8,231 bases of DNA. Origin: Synergistaceae bacterium. Its GTDB lineage: Bacteria; Synergistota; Synergistia; Synergistales; Synergistaceae. How positions within the stretch are numbered: position 1 is the first letter of the stretch; every line of letters begins with the position of its first letter. Below the pieces are notes generated by a model. It searched no databases. It was not told the origin of the DNA and saw nothing but the letters and a program-made list of their open reading frames with translations. Positions 1-6,963 of the stretch are shown here, in pieces. Made by a program: the position numbers and the translations under genes. The stretch lies in assembly GCA_031271065.1 (NCBI GenBank), contig JAISWP010000047.1, positions 1 to 8,231 of the forward strand, read 5' to 3'.

Positions 1-3000
1 TACTGGGGGATAGATCGTGAGTATTACAACCTGTCTCATACCGACAAAAAATGGAAACTGCTGAACCGGGCCTACCTCAGGGTGCCGATAGCCGAATACT
101 CCCCGAACCATATAGACCAATTCCGCCTCTGGCTCGACGGCTACGAAAACATAACGACCACAGTGAACGACGCTGTGAACCCATACTACTTCAAGAACCC
201 AGAACTGTTCGGGGACGGCAAGACCTACCTCAGCACGGCCATATATCCGGGGCATCCGAACCTGAGCCGCTCCACCCTGCTGACAACATCCGACCTGCTG
301 GGCAGGCCGGGAGTTGTTTTTTCTCACAGAACCGCCGCCACCACAGCGTCCCTCCATACCAGCAGTGCCTCCGCGTTGTCAGCTGGCAGCGCCCTCGGCA
401 ATTATTTCAAGGCGGGTTCCGGAGAGGCGCTGGGGACCATACTGGACTTTTTCTCCCCGCCGGCAAGCGGTATCGGCGGCGTCACCAAAGACGCTCACAA
501 CGTCAGGTCCGCGCCGGAGTCATCATTTCCTCTCAAAGACCCCTGCGACAAGAACTGGGTGATCCTTTTCACCGCGGGAGACGACAGCGGGGACGTGGGT
601 TTCACCTCCGCGAACGCGGTCAGTTCGCTGTACAATTTCACCAAAGAGAACAACCTGACGAAATTCAAGGAATACAGCGTAAATCAGAACGTACTGGAAT
701 CGATAAAGCTGCAGGACGGTGTTCGGACACTCGTGGTCGGTTTCGTAGACCCCGACTCGACGGCCCCGAATGTGGCTGCCCTCCGCACCAAACTCAACGC
801 AATGGCGGTGGCGGGGGATCCGGGCAACAGCCAGGCAAGGGCTTATTTCGCCAACGACGTGGAAGGGCTGATACACGCGCTGCGATCGGTCCTGGCCCGC
901 ATAAACAGCGAGATACAGCCCGCGAAGGGGCCCATGCTCGAGGGCGACAGCTTCGGGGACGAGTCGTTCTCCGGCCTGCTCGATGACGAGGAGGTCTTAA
1001 ACCTGTATGCAGGCTCTTACCGCATAAATATATACGACCAGTGGGAGGGCAATGTCATAAGGTACGAGACGAAAAAGAACAGCGAAACGGGCGAACTGAC
1101 CACCACAAAGAACTGGGATTTGAACAGTAAACTGAAAACCGCTAGAAGCGCGGATGCGGGCTCGAGGTACCTCTTTTTCTGGGCCGGAAGCAGCCCCGCC
1201 AATTACGTGAAACTGGCCTATACCCCGGACAACGCCTCAGGCGCTAAAAACATACATCCGATAATGGGGAACCCTTATAACGTGAACCTGGTTCCGCCCA
1301 TCGCCTCTATGGACGAGTCCATACTCCAGTCAGGGGTCGACTTCGATGACAGATTCCACCCGTCGAGGGCTATCGTGGACTGGCTCTACGGCAAGGAAGT
1401 CTCCTATATCGCCGGCACCAAAGGATACGTCATGTACGACAGGCGTAACATGGTGGCGGACCAGGGGCAGTCGGGCATCGTGAAAGTCGGGCCGCCTCCG
1501 GACATAAACTCCCTGCCGGATTTCCATAATTTCGCGCAGGCTGTGCAGGGCCTGTATCCTATTTATGAGACTTTCCCGACCCAGATCTTCTTCCAGAGCA
1601 ACGAAGGCATACTGCACGCGGTCGACGCCAAGACCGGTTACGAGAGGATGGCGCTTGTGCCCCCCCCGATGCTGATGCCTTACCGGCTCTTCGACCTCAA
1701 AACCACAAAAGCCCCCGATTCCGGAAAATACCGCTGGATCAACGTGGACGGCGCTCTCACCACGACCAGCGACGACATACCCATAACTTCGATACCGTCC
1801 TTTACCTTGGACGGCCCGCTGCAGGCCAGATACTTCGACATGAGCGACACGGAGGGCGCCCCTTACTACGGATGGCGCACGCTCCTGATCGGGACTCTGG
1901 GCCGGGGGGGCGGCGGCATATACGCCTTTGACGTCACCGAACCCGCTCCGGTCAAGCCGGACTTTATGTGGTACCGGGAGACCTACGAACCGGTGAGCGG
2001 AGACGGCGATCTTCTGCTGTTCAGGCAGACGGGAAGCGACGGGATAGACCCGGCTAAAACCGTCATCTCCCGCGGAAGCGCATACTGGGCTGACGTATAC
2101 GCCCATCCGGGGAATCACGCGTTCGAGCAGCTGGGCTTCAACAGTCCCAGGCCGCACTTCGGCGCTGTCCGCCGCGTCGGCGAGCCGGACCTGTTCCATA
2201 ATGTAATCGCGCTGGGGGGCGGGGCTCAGAATTTCCTGGACCTCGAGCGAAACGGCGCTATGGGGGCGGCTTTGTACCTTGTAGATCCGGACGTCTCCTA
2301 TCACGGCTCCAACACGGCCAGCGACGGCCTGAGGGTATTCAACAGCGGGTCAGTGGCCGGCGCGCCGGCCAAATGGAAGAACACCGCAAGCGCTCCCGGC
2401 GTAAACATCCCCAATCCGTACATGGGGATGATCGTCACGGAGCCGGTTTTCCTGGCGTCCGACGAGAGCAACTACATAGCCGACGGCGTTTTCACCGGGG
2501 ACAACAGGGGCAATGTATTCCTGGTGTCGTTCGCGAACCACGCGGACGGCAGCCCCTTGGCGAGAGGAGACTGGAAAATAAGGACGGTGGCGTCCCTGAG
2601 AAAGCCCTCGGATCCTGATAAGGCGGCTTACTCCTTCCCGACAGGAGTTGTGGTCGGCTCCCGCATAGACAGGGTAGACGAGATGTGGGTCGCGGGCGGC
2701 ACCTCCGACATAGGCACGAGAGGGGCCTCCGACGAGAACGATACCAGGATAAGGAACGCCGAGCAGATGATTTTCTGCTTCAAGCTGCCGAATCTGAAGG
2801 ACGACTCAGCGCTGGATTCCGGCATGAGCTACAGGAGCGGCGGAAACAACAGGCCCGGCTGGACCCTCCTCGACAGCGAGGACGCGGACTCCGGAATCGA
2901 CGCCGGGGGCGGATACGACGGATGGTACATACCGCTCAAGAAGGCCGGCACCGACATAGGCGGCAAATTCGAGGCCGAGTACGTGACCACCCAGCCCATA

Positions 3001-3426
3001 ATGTTCGGCGGTTATCTTTTCGTCGGAACGTTCAGGCAGAAAGTCCTCGATACAAACAACAGCGGCCTCTGCGAAAGCGGCAAGGTTCTGGGCGAGAGCC
3101 GGCTGTTTGCGCTCGGGATGGACACGGGTATGGCCGGGATGTGGGACAGCGGCGACAAATATCTGAAGTTCGACGGCATGAAGATGACGGGGTTCACCGT
3201 CTCCGAGAAAGGCGATACGAAAACGCTCATCATCACCTACGAAGTGCTCGACCAGGCCGCCGCCGAAGCTTCGATAACGGCGGCGACGGGAAGCGAGGAT
3301 ACTGTAAGCCGCGTGGGCGGAGACCTTCCGGCCCTGGCGGTGAGGCTGACGTCCTCGGGGGGCACGCGTCCCCTCATAAAGTCCAACGACGGGGTCTTGA
3401 ACTACTGGCTCTTGAAAAATAACTGA
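1..3426 (+). CDS. PilY1-like type IV pilus tip/assembly protein (5' partial)
   Basis: The frame is open from the first base to a TGA at 3424-3426 (1141 codons), so the start and any signal peptide lie before the window; the GTG at 82 is an internal codon. Seen in window numbering: the end of a von Willebrand A-like domain (residues about 110-300, with an ILFTAG strand near 188 and a conserved-looking segment ending in ALRSVLARI near 293-301). Next is a PilY1 'SYRINIYDQWEGNV' type segment near 339-352. The C-terminal beta-propeller of the PilY1/PilC family follows, with QSNEGILHAVDAKTG near 532-546, GWRTLLIGTLGRGGGGIYAFD near 624-644 and FTGDNRGNVF near 831-840. Family knowledge: PilY1 sits at the pilus tip and periplasm/cell surface, promotes pilus extension and adhesion, and in Pseudomonas feeds into c-di-GMP signalling. 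The exact role here is inferred. A terminator-like hairpin follows, so it probably ends its own transcript. Confidence 0.85.
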   Translation, partial: YWGIDREYYNLSHTDKKWKLLNRAYLRVPIAEYSPNHIDQFRLWLDGYENITTTVNDAVNPYYFKNPELFGDGKTYLSTAIYPGHPNLSRSTLLTTSDLLGRPGVVFSHRTAATTASLHTSSASALSAGSALGNYFKAGSGEALGTILDFFSPPASGIGGVTKDAHNVRSAPESSFPLKDPCDKNWVILFTAGDDSGDVGFTSANAVSSLYNFTKENNLTKFKEYSVNQNVLESIKLQDGVRTLVVGFVDPDSTAPNVAALRTKLNAMAVAGDPGNSQARAYFANDVEGLIHALRSVLARINSEIQPAKGPMLEGDSFGDESFSGLLDDEEVLNLYAGSYRINIYDQWEGNVIRYETKKNSETGELTTTKNWDLNSKLKTARSADAGSRYLFFWAGSSPANYVKLAYTPDNASGAKNIHPIMGNPYNVNLVPPIASMDESILQSGVDFDDRFHPSRAIVDWLYGKEVSYIAGTKGYVMYDRRNMVADQGQSGIVKVGPPPDINSLPDFHNFAQAVQGLYPIYETFPTQIFFQSNEGILHAVDAKTGYERMALVPPPMLMPYRLFDLKTTKAPDSGKYRWINVDGALTTTSDDIPITSIPSFTLDGPLQARYFDMSDTEGAPYYGWRTLLIGTLGRGGGGIYAFDVTEPAPVKPDFMWYRETYEPVSGDGDLLLFRQTGSDGIDPAKTVISRGSAYWADVYAHPGNHAFEQLGFNSPRPHFGAVRRVGEPDLFHNVIALGGGAQNFLDLERNGAMGAALYLVDPDVSYHGSNTASDGLRVFNSGSVAGAPAKWKNTASAPGVNIPNPYMGMIVTEPVFLASDESNYIADGVFTGDNRGNVFLVSFANHADGSPLARGDWKIRTVASLRKPSDPDKAAYSFPTGVVVGSRIDRVDEMWVAGGTSDIGTRGASDENDTRIRNAEQMIFCFKLPNLKDDSALDSGMSYRSGGNNRPGWTLLDSEDADSGIDAGGGYDGWYIPLKKAGTDIGGKFEAEYVTTQPIMFGGYLFVGTFRQKVLDTNNSGLCESGKVLGESRLFALGMDTGMAGMWDSGDKYLKFDGMKMTGFTVSEKGDTKTLIITYEVLDQAAAEASITAATGSEDTVSRVGGDLPALAVRLTSSGGTRPLIKSNDGVLNYWLLKNN

Positions 3427-3431
3427 TATCC

Positions 3432-3452
3432 TCGTCCGCGGGAATCGGACGA
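3432..3452 (+). other. Short hairpin after the PilY1-like gene
   Basis: A 7-base perfect inverted repeat, TCGTCCG (3432-3438) and CGGACGA (3446-3452), with a 7-base loop, begins 5 bases after the stop codon. No T-run follows. It stands directly before a stronger hairpin and could protect the 3' end of the mRNA or assist termination. Confidence 0.45.
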
Positions 3453-3457
3453 ACCCG

Positions 3458-3496
3458 GAGGTCAGGCCCTCTTGTCAGGGGGCCTGACCTCGTTTA
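3458..3496 (+). terminator. Probable intrinsic terminator of the PilY1-like gene
   Basis: A perfect 12-base inverted repeat, GAGGTCAGGCCC (3458-3469) and GGGCCTGACCTC (3480-3491), is extendable by a T-G and a C-G pair into the 10-base loop. The downstream tract is only GTTTAT, so the U-run is weak. The strong stem, the position just after a stop codon and the following gene with its own ribosome binding site all support a terminator. Efficiency is uncertain. Confidence 0.6.
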
Positions 3497-3544
3497 TGGG
3501 CCGCCGTCTGAATGCCGGCGAAAGAATGGCCGGCCGGACGCGCG

Positions 3545-3573
3545 GTACAATGCCGGGCCGTTTGTGATAGTAT
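3545..3573 (+). promoter_or_regulatory. Possible extended -10 promoter for the dehydrogenase unit
   Basis: TGATAGTAT at 3565-3573 reads as an extended -10 (TG, one base, then TAGTAT, 4 of 6 to TATAAT). The -35 region around 3544-3550 (GGTACA) is poor. Transcription would start near 3580, about 34 bases before the proposed start codon. It is the best candidate seen in 3497-3600, but the match is weak. The rest of 3497-3613 holds only GC-rich sequence with small self-complementary GCCGGC motifs. Confidence 0.3.
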
Positions 3574-3600
3574 TGCCTCTGTACCGTAATGTGAGACATC

Positions 3601-3605
3601 GGAGG
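3601..3605 (+). promoter_or_regulatory. Ribosome binding site GGAGG that decides the dehydrogenase start
   Basis: GGAGG lies exactly 8 bases before the in-frame ACG at 3614. No ATG, GTG or TTG in the dehydrogenase frame lies between it and the GTG at 3647, which has no Shine-Dalgarno of its own at a workable distance. The GTG at 3609 and ATG at 3589 are out of frame; the latter is followed at once by TGA. Confidence 0.6.
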
Positions 3606-3613
3606 CGAGTGCG

Positions 3614-4780
3614 ACGAGAGATTTTATATTTTACAATCCGACAAAGGTGTTCTTCGGCAGGGGAGTCAACTCCAGGGTAGGAGAGGAACTGGCTTCGGAC
3701 GGTTTTTCCAGTGTGCTCCTGCTTTACGGCGGGGCTTCGGTAAAGGCGGCCGGAGTCTACGACGAGGTTGTCCGCTCTCTCGCGGGGCACGGCGTGCGGT
3801 TTTTCGAGTGCGGCGGGGTGAAGCCGAATCCTTCCGTGTCCAAACTGCGGGAGGCAATCGGTATCATCCGTTCGAATGAAATAGAAGCGATAGTGGCGGC
3901 GGGCGGCGGCAGCGTCATCGACAGCGCGAAGGGCATATCCGCGGGAGTGCGGTACGATGGAGACGTCTGGGATTTTTACTCGAGAAAAGCCCAAGTGGGC
4001 CCCGTCATGCCTTTTTACGCGGTGGCGACCGTGTCCGCCACCGCGTCTGAGATGAACTGCACGTCCGTCGTGACTGACGACGAGACCGAAGTCAAAACGG
4101 GGCTGACGGACTTCGCGCTGTTTCCGTCAAAGACGTTCATCGATCCGTCGGCGCAGTTTTCCGTCCCGGTGAAGCAAATCGCGGACGGAGGCATAGACGC
4201 GGTATGCCACGTCATGGAGACCTATTTCGACGGCACGCCGGACGTGGATTTGCAGATGGAATACGCAGAAGGTCTTGTGCGCTCTCTATTGGAACTCATT
4301 CCGAAGGCCGCCGCGAACCCGAGGGATTACGAAATCCGCGCCCAGTACGCGTGGGCCGCGGCGTGCGCGCTGAACGGCACGACCTGGGCCGGGCACTCCG
4401 GGAAAGGCGACTTCGCGTCCCACGCGATGGGGCACGCGCTGTCCGCGAAATATGACGCGGTTCACGGGGAAACGCTCTCCATAGTCATGCCGAACTGGAT
4501 GAGATACGTAATGCACGGCAATCTGTACGCCTTCGCCAGATTCGCAAGACGCGTATTCGGCGTCGATTCCCCCTCTGACGAGGACGCCGCCAGGGAAGGC
4601 ATCGAACGCGTCTCGGAGTTTTTCAGATCTTTAGGAGCTCCCCTTCGCCTCAGAGAGATAGGGGTCCCCGAGGAAGATCTCGAGGATCTCGCGCGGAAAG
4701 CCGCGCCGGGTTCAGGCGTCGGGAGCCTGAAAAAACTCGGCGTGTCCGACGTCCTCGATATATACAAGGCGTCCTATTAA
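3614..4780 (+). CDS. Iron-containing alcohol dehydrogenase, NADPH-type (butanol dehydrogenase/YqhD-like)
   Basis: A cytosolic group III (metal-dependent) alcohol dehydrogenase that interconverts aldehydes and alcohols with NAD(P)H. Numbering from 3614 gives 388 residues, the usual size for this subfamily. Visible motifs: N-terminal DFIFYNPTKVFFG (residues 3-15); YGGAS at 38-42, matching the GGGS 2'-phosphate loop of YqhD/BDH enzymes and suggesting NADPH; the cofactor loop GGGSVIDSAK at 97-106; and metal ligands D195, H199, H270 and H284 with H274 between them, in the family spacing. The frame is open back to 3590, and homology of the first 11 residues shows translation begins before the GTG at 3647. 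The RBS points to ACG at 3614, a rare start or a sequence variant of ATG. If only standard starts are allowed, the gene is 3647-4780 (377 residues). The EIIC-EAL gene follows about 35-44 bases downstream. Physiological substrate unknown; fermentation alcohol formation or aldehyde detoxification is inferred. Confidence 0.88.
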   Translation, partial: TRDFIFYNPTKVFFGRGVNSRVGEELASDGFSSVLLLYGGASVKAAGVYDEVVRSLAGHGVRFFECGGVKPNPSVSKLREAIGIIRSNEIEAIVAAGGGSVIDSAKGISAGVRYDGDVWDFYSRKAQVGPVMPFYAVATVSATASEMNCTSVVTDDETEVKTGLTDFALFPSKTFIDPSAQFSVPVKQIADGGIDAVCHVMETYFDGTPDVDLQMEYAEGLVRSLLELIPKAAANPRDYEIRAQYAWAAACALNGTTWAGHSGKGDFASHAMGHALSAKYDAVHGETLSIVMPNWMRYVMHGNLYAFARFARRVFGVDSPSDEDAAREGIERVSEFFRSLGAPLRLREIGVPEEDLEDLARKAAPGSGVGSLKKLGVSDVLDIYKASY

Positions 4781-4782
4781 TG

Positions 4783-4788
4783 TATAAT
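4783..4788 (+). promoter_or_regulatory. Perfect TATAAT -10 upstream of the EIIC-EAL gene
   Basis: TATAAT at 4783-4788 lies in the short gap after the dehydrogenase stop and about 35 bases before the fusion gene. No good -35 is present at 16-18 bases upstream (ATATAC or similar within the coding region). It could be an internal promoter giving the EIIC-EAL and metX genes separate expression, or a chance AT-rich patch. Confidence 0.3.
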
Positions 4789-4810
4789 AATGCAGATTCA
4801 GGCTGAAAAT

Positions 4811-4819
4811 GAGAGGTGA
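4811..4819 (+). promoter_or_regulatory. Ribosome binding site GAGAGGTGA of the EIIC-EAL gene
   Basis: GAGAGGTGA closely matches the anti-Shine-Dalgarno complement. Its GAGG (4813-4816) is 8 bases before an in-frame CTG at 4825, whereas the GTG at 4816 lies inside the site itself. The same AGAGGTGA element precedes the GTG start at 8220 with similar spacing. The site therefore argues for initiation at CTG 4825 rather than GTG 4816. Confidence 0.5.
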
Positions 4820-6963
4820 ACAGGCTGGTTCCTGATTCGAGATTCGGGGAGAAAAATACCGCGTTCTGGATGAAAATTTCGTCGTCGCCGCACCTTGCCA
4901 TAGTGCGGGACTCCCTGACGCTTGCCTTTCCGGTGATAATCGCCGGGGCGTTTGCCGTTCTCATCAACAACTTTCCCGTAGCCGGTTACCAGGAGTTCAT
5001 GAAAGATACTTTCGGAGATCAATGGACCATGTTCGGCGGCTATGTGTGGGGCGGCACGTTAGCGGTGCTTGCCTTGGTAACCGTCACCTCGATTGGCTAC
5101 GGCATGTGCACCTATTACAATTCCCGTCACCGCCTGACCTCCGTTCACCCTCTCATAGCGGGCCTCGTCAGCCTCTGCTCCCTTATGACGCTGATGGAGC
5201 CTTCCCTGGAGATATTCGCCATTCCCTACTCGTGGGTGGGCATACACGGCCTCTTTCTCGCCATAATCGCCGGGCTTCTTTCGAGCAGCGTATTCCTATG
5301 GCTTTACGGGCGCGGAAGAACGTTCAGGTTTTTCACGGAAATTCCCAGCTCCATAATGCTCAGCGCGTTTTCGTCCCTTCTGCCGGGAGCTGTTACCATA
5401 TTCATGTTCGGCGCTTTCAAAACGGCGATGCACTATTCCGGATATCCGGACATTCACAAGCTGACCTATGACCTGATCTGCACGCCCTTTATAGGAATGG
5501 GCAACAACCTGACCTCGGCGCTGGTGTTCGGTTTTGTGAGGCAGTTTCTCTGGTTTCTGGGCATTCACGGCTCGAACGCGCTGGAACCGGTGATGACCGA
5601 ATTGTATTCGACCTCGGCCGCCTCGCTTGCCGCCGGGGGAGGGACGCAGTTTGCCTTCACCAAGACATTTTTCGACAGTTACGTCACTATGGGAGGGGCG
5701 GGCAACACGCTCTCACTGCTGACGGCGTTTTTCATCGCACGTAAGGGGCGGGATATCGGGACGGTGGCAAAGATCTCGATTCTTCCGGCAATTTTCAATA
5801 TCAACGAGACTCTGCTCTTCGGCATCCCGATAGTTTTGAACCCTATATTCATCATACCGTTCATAATTACCCCGATGCTGCTCACCGTGACTTCGTACGC
5901 GGTGATGAGTGCGGGATTGGTCAGCGCCACCCTGACCGAGGTCACGTGGACGACCCCGGCCCTCGTAAGCGGGTGGGTCGCCTCAGGCGGCGTCTCGGGC
6001 GCGTTCCTTCAGATATTCAACATTGCTCTTGGAACCGTCATATATCTGCCTTTCGTGAAAATAGCCGACAAGGTGCAGGGCGCAAAGTTCGAGTCCACCT
6101 TCAAGGAGCTTTTGAAAATAAGCTATACTCTGGAGGACAACGGGGGCGCCGCCCTGATAGCCCGCGACGACGACATCGGTTCCCTCTCCCGGGTCCTGTG
6201 CAACGACCTTCTGCGGTCAATCGCGAAAAAACAGCTGTTTCTCGAGTATCAGCCCCAGGTGGACTGCCGCGACGGACGGGTCCTCGGGGTCGAGGCGCTC
6301 GTTCGCTGGCAGCATGACAAACTGGGCAGGATACCCCCGTCGCTTTTCATACCGCTCGCCGAGGAGATAGGTTTTATAGACGAGATAGGTATCTGGGTCT
6401 GCGAAGATTGCTGCCGCCAGACGAAGGAGTGGAAGGAAGCGGGGATAGAAGGGGTTGTGACGTCCTTCAACGTCTCGGTGAAACAGCTGGAGGACCCGGA
6501 TCTGCCGGAGAAAATAAAAGATATTTTTGAAAAATGGGGCGTCGTTCCGGCCGATATGAAGATGGAGGTCACCGAATCCACGGGCCTGAGTTCCGATATG
6601 GGCCATAACATATTGCTCCAGGATATAAGGCTCATGGGGCTCAATATCGCCATAGACGACTTCGGGATGGGGCATACGTCCCTGGTCTACCTGAAGCAGT
6701 TCCCGGTATCCATGATAAAGCTCGACGGAAGTCTGGTGCGCGACATAACTACAAGCAAGATAACTTCCGATATAGTGTCCACCATAAGCGAGCTCTGCCG
6801 GTCCATGGACATAGAGCTGCTCGCCGAATTCGTCGAGACCGAAGCTCAGGCGGAGAAACTCAAAAATCTTGGATGCTGTATTTTCCAGGGCTATCTTTAC
6901 AGTCCGGCGCTGCCGCCGGATAAATGCGAAACAGTATTGAGACAGGGGTTCAGAACTTACTGA
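4816..6963 (+). CDS. PTS EIIC-like membrane domain fused to EAL c-di-GMP phosphodiesterase
   Basis: Up to 715 residues from the GTG at 4816 (712 if CTG 4825 is used). Residues about 20-420 form a multi-helix membrane domain of the lactose/cellobiose EIIC family. It has the substrate-site segment GIHGSN (H251) and the NINET segment (N330, E331), equivalent to the His and Glu that bind sugar in ChbC-type permeases; the usual NINEP proline is threonine here. A linker (421-465) leads to a C-terminal EAL domain (about 466-705). Its residues needed for metal binding and c-di-GMP hydrolysis are all present: E493 in EALVRW, N552, E584, D614 and D615 in IDDFGMG, K635, E671 and Q691. One oddity is AEFVET for the usual AEGVET. 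The EAL domain should be an active cytoplasmic phosphodiesterase making pGpG. No EIIA, EIIB or GGDEF domain is present, so I infer a ligand sensor rather than a transporter. The stop codon overlaps metX by one base. Confidence 0.87.
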   Translation: MNRLVPDSRFGEKNTAFWMKISSSPHLAIVRDSLTLAFPVIIAGAFAVLINNFPVAGYQEFMKDTFGDQWTMFGGYVWGGTLAVLALVTVTSIGYGMCTYYNSRHRLTSVHPLIAGLVSLCSLMTLMEPSLEIFAIPYSWVGIHGLFLAIIAGLLSSSVFLWLYGRGRTFRFFTEIPSSIMLSAFSSLLPGAVTIFMFGAFKTAMHYSGYPDIHKLTYDLICTPFIGMGNNLTSALVFGFVRQFLWFLGIHGSNALEPVMTELYSTSAASLAAGGGTQFAFTKTFFDSYVTMGGAGNTLSLLTAFFIARKGRDIGTVAKISILPAIFNINETLLFGIPIVLNPIFIIPFIITPMLLTVTSYAVMSAGLVSATLTEVTWTTPALVSGWVASGGVSGAFLQIFNIALGTVIYLPFVKIADKVQGAKFESTFKELLKISYTLEDNGGAALIARDDDIGSLSRVLCNDLLRSIAKKQLFLEYQPQVDCRDGRVLGVEALVRWQHDKLGRIPPSLFIPLAEEIGFIDEIGIWVCEDCCRQTKEWKEAGIEGVVTSFNVSVKQLEDPDLPEKIKDIFEKWGVVPADMKMEVTESTGLSSDMGHNILLQDIRLMGLNIAIDDFGMGHTSLVYLKQFPVSMIKLDGSLVRDITTSKITSDIVSTISELCRSMDIELLAEFVETEAQAEKLKNLGCCIFQGYLYSPALPPDKCETVLRQGFRTY

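Noticed and set aside
51..986. 311-codon plus-strand open frame overlapping the PilY1-like gene
   Set aside because: Arg/Gly/Pro-rich low-complexity translation in an alternative frame; the frame with PilY1 motifs spans the same DNA.
1330..2304. 324-codon open frame on the minus strand inside the PilY1-like gene
   Set aside because: It lies opposite a clear PilY1-like coding sequence; its translation shows no family motif and it is explained by GC-rich codon bias.
2685..3422. 245-codon plus-strand alternative frame at the end of the PilY1-like gene
   Set aside because: Highly Arg-rich composition typical of an out-of-frame shadow; the real frame continues with family motifs to 3426.
4809..4835. 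ATG at 4809 as start of the EIIC-EAL gene or a leader peptide
   Set aside because: It is out of frame with the gene and reaches a stop after eight codons; it lies upstream of, not after, the ribosome binding site.
6900..6962. SAM riboswitch or T-box leader ahead of metX
   Set aside because: The region is coding sequence of the EAL domain up to the overlapping stop codon, leaving no room for a leader.
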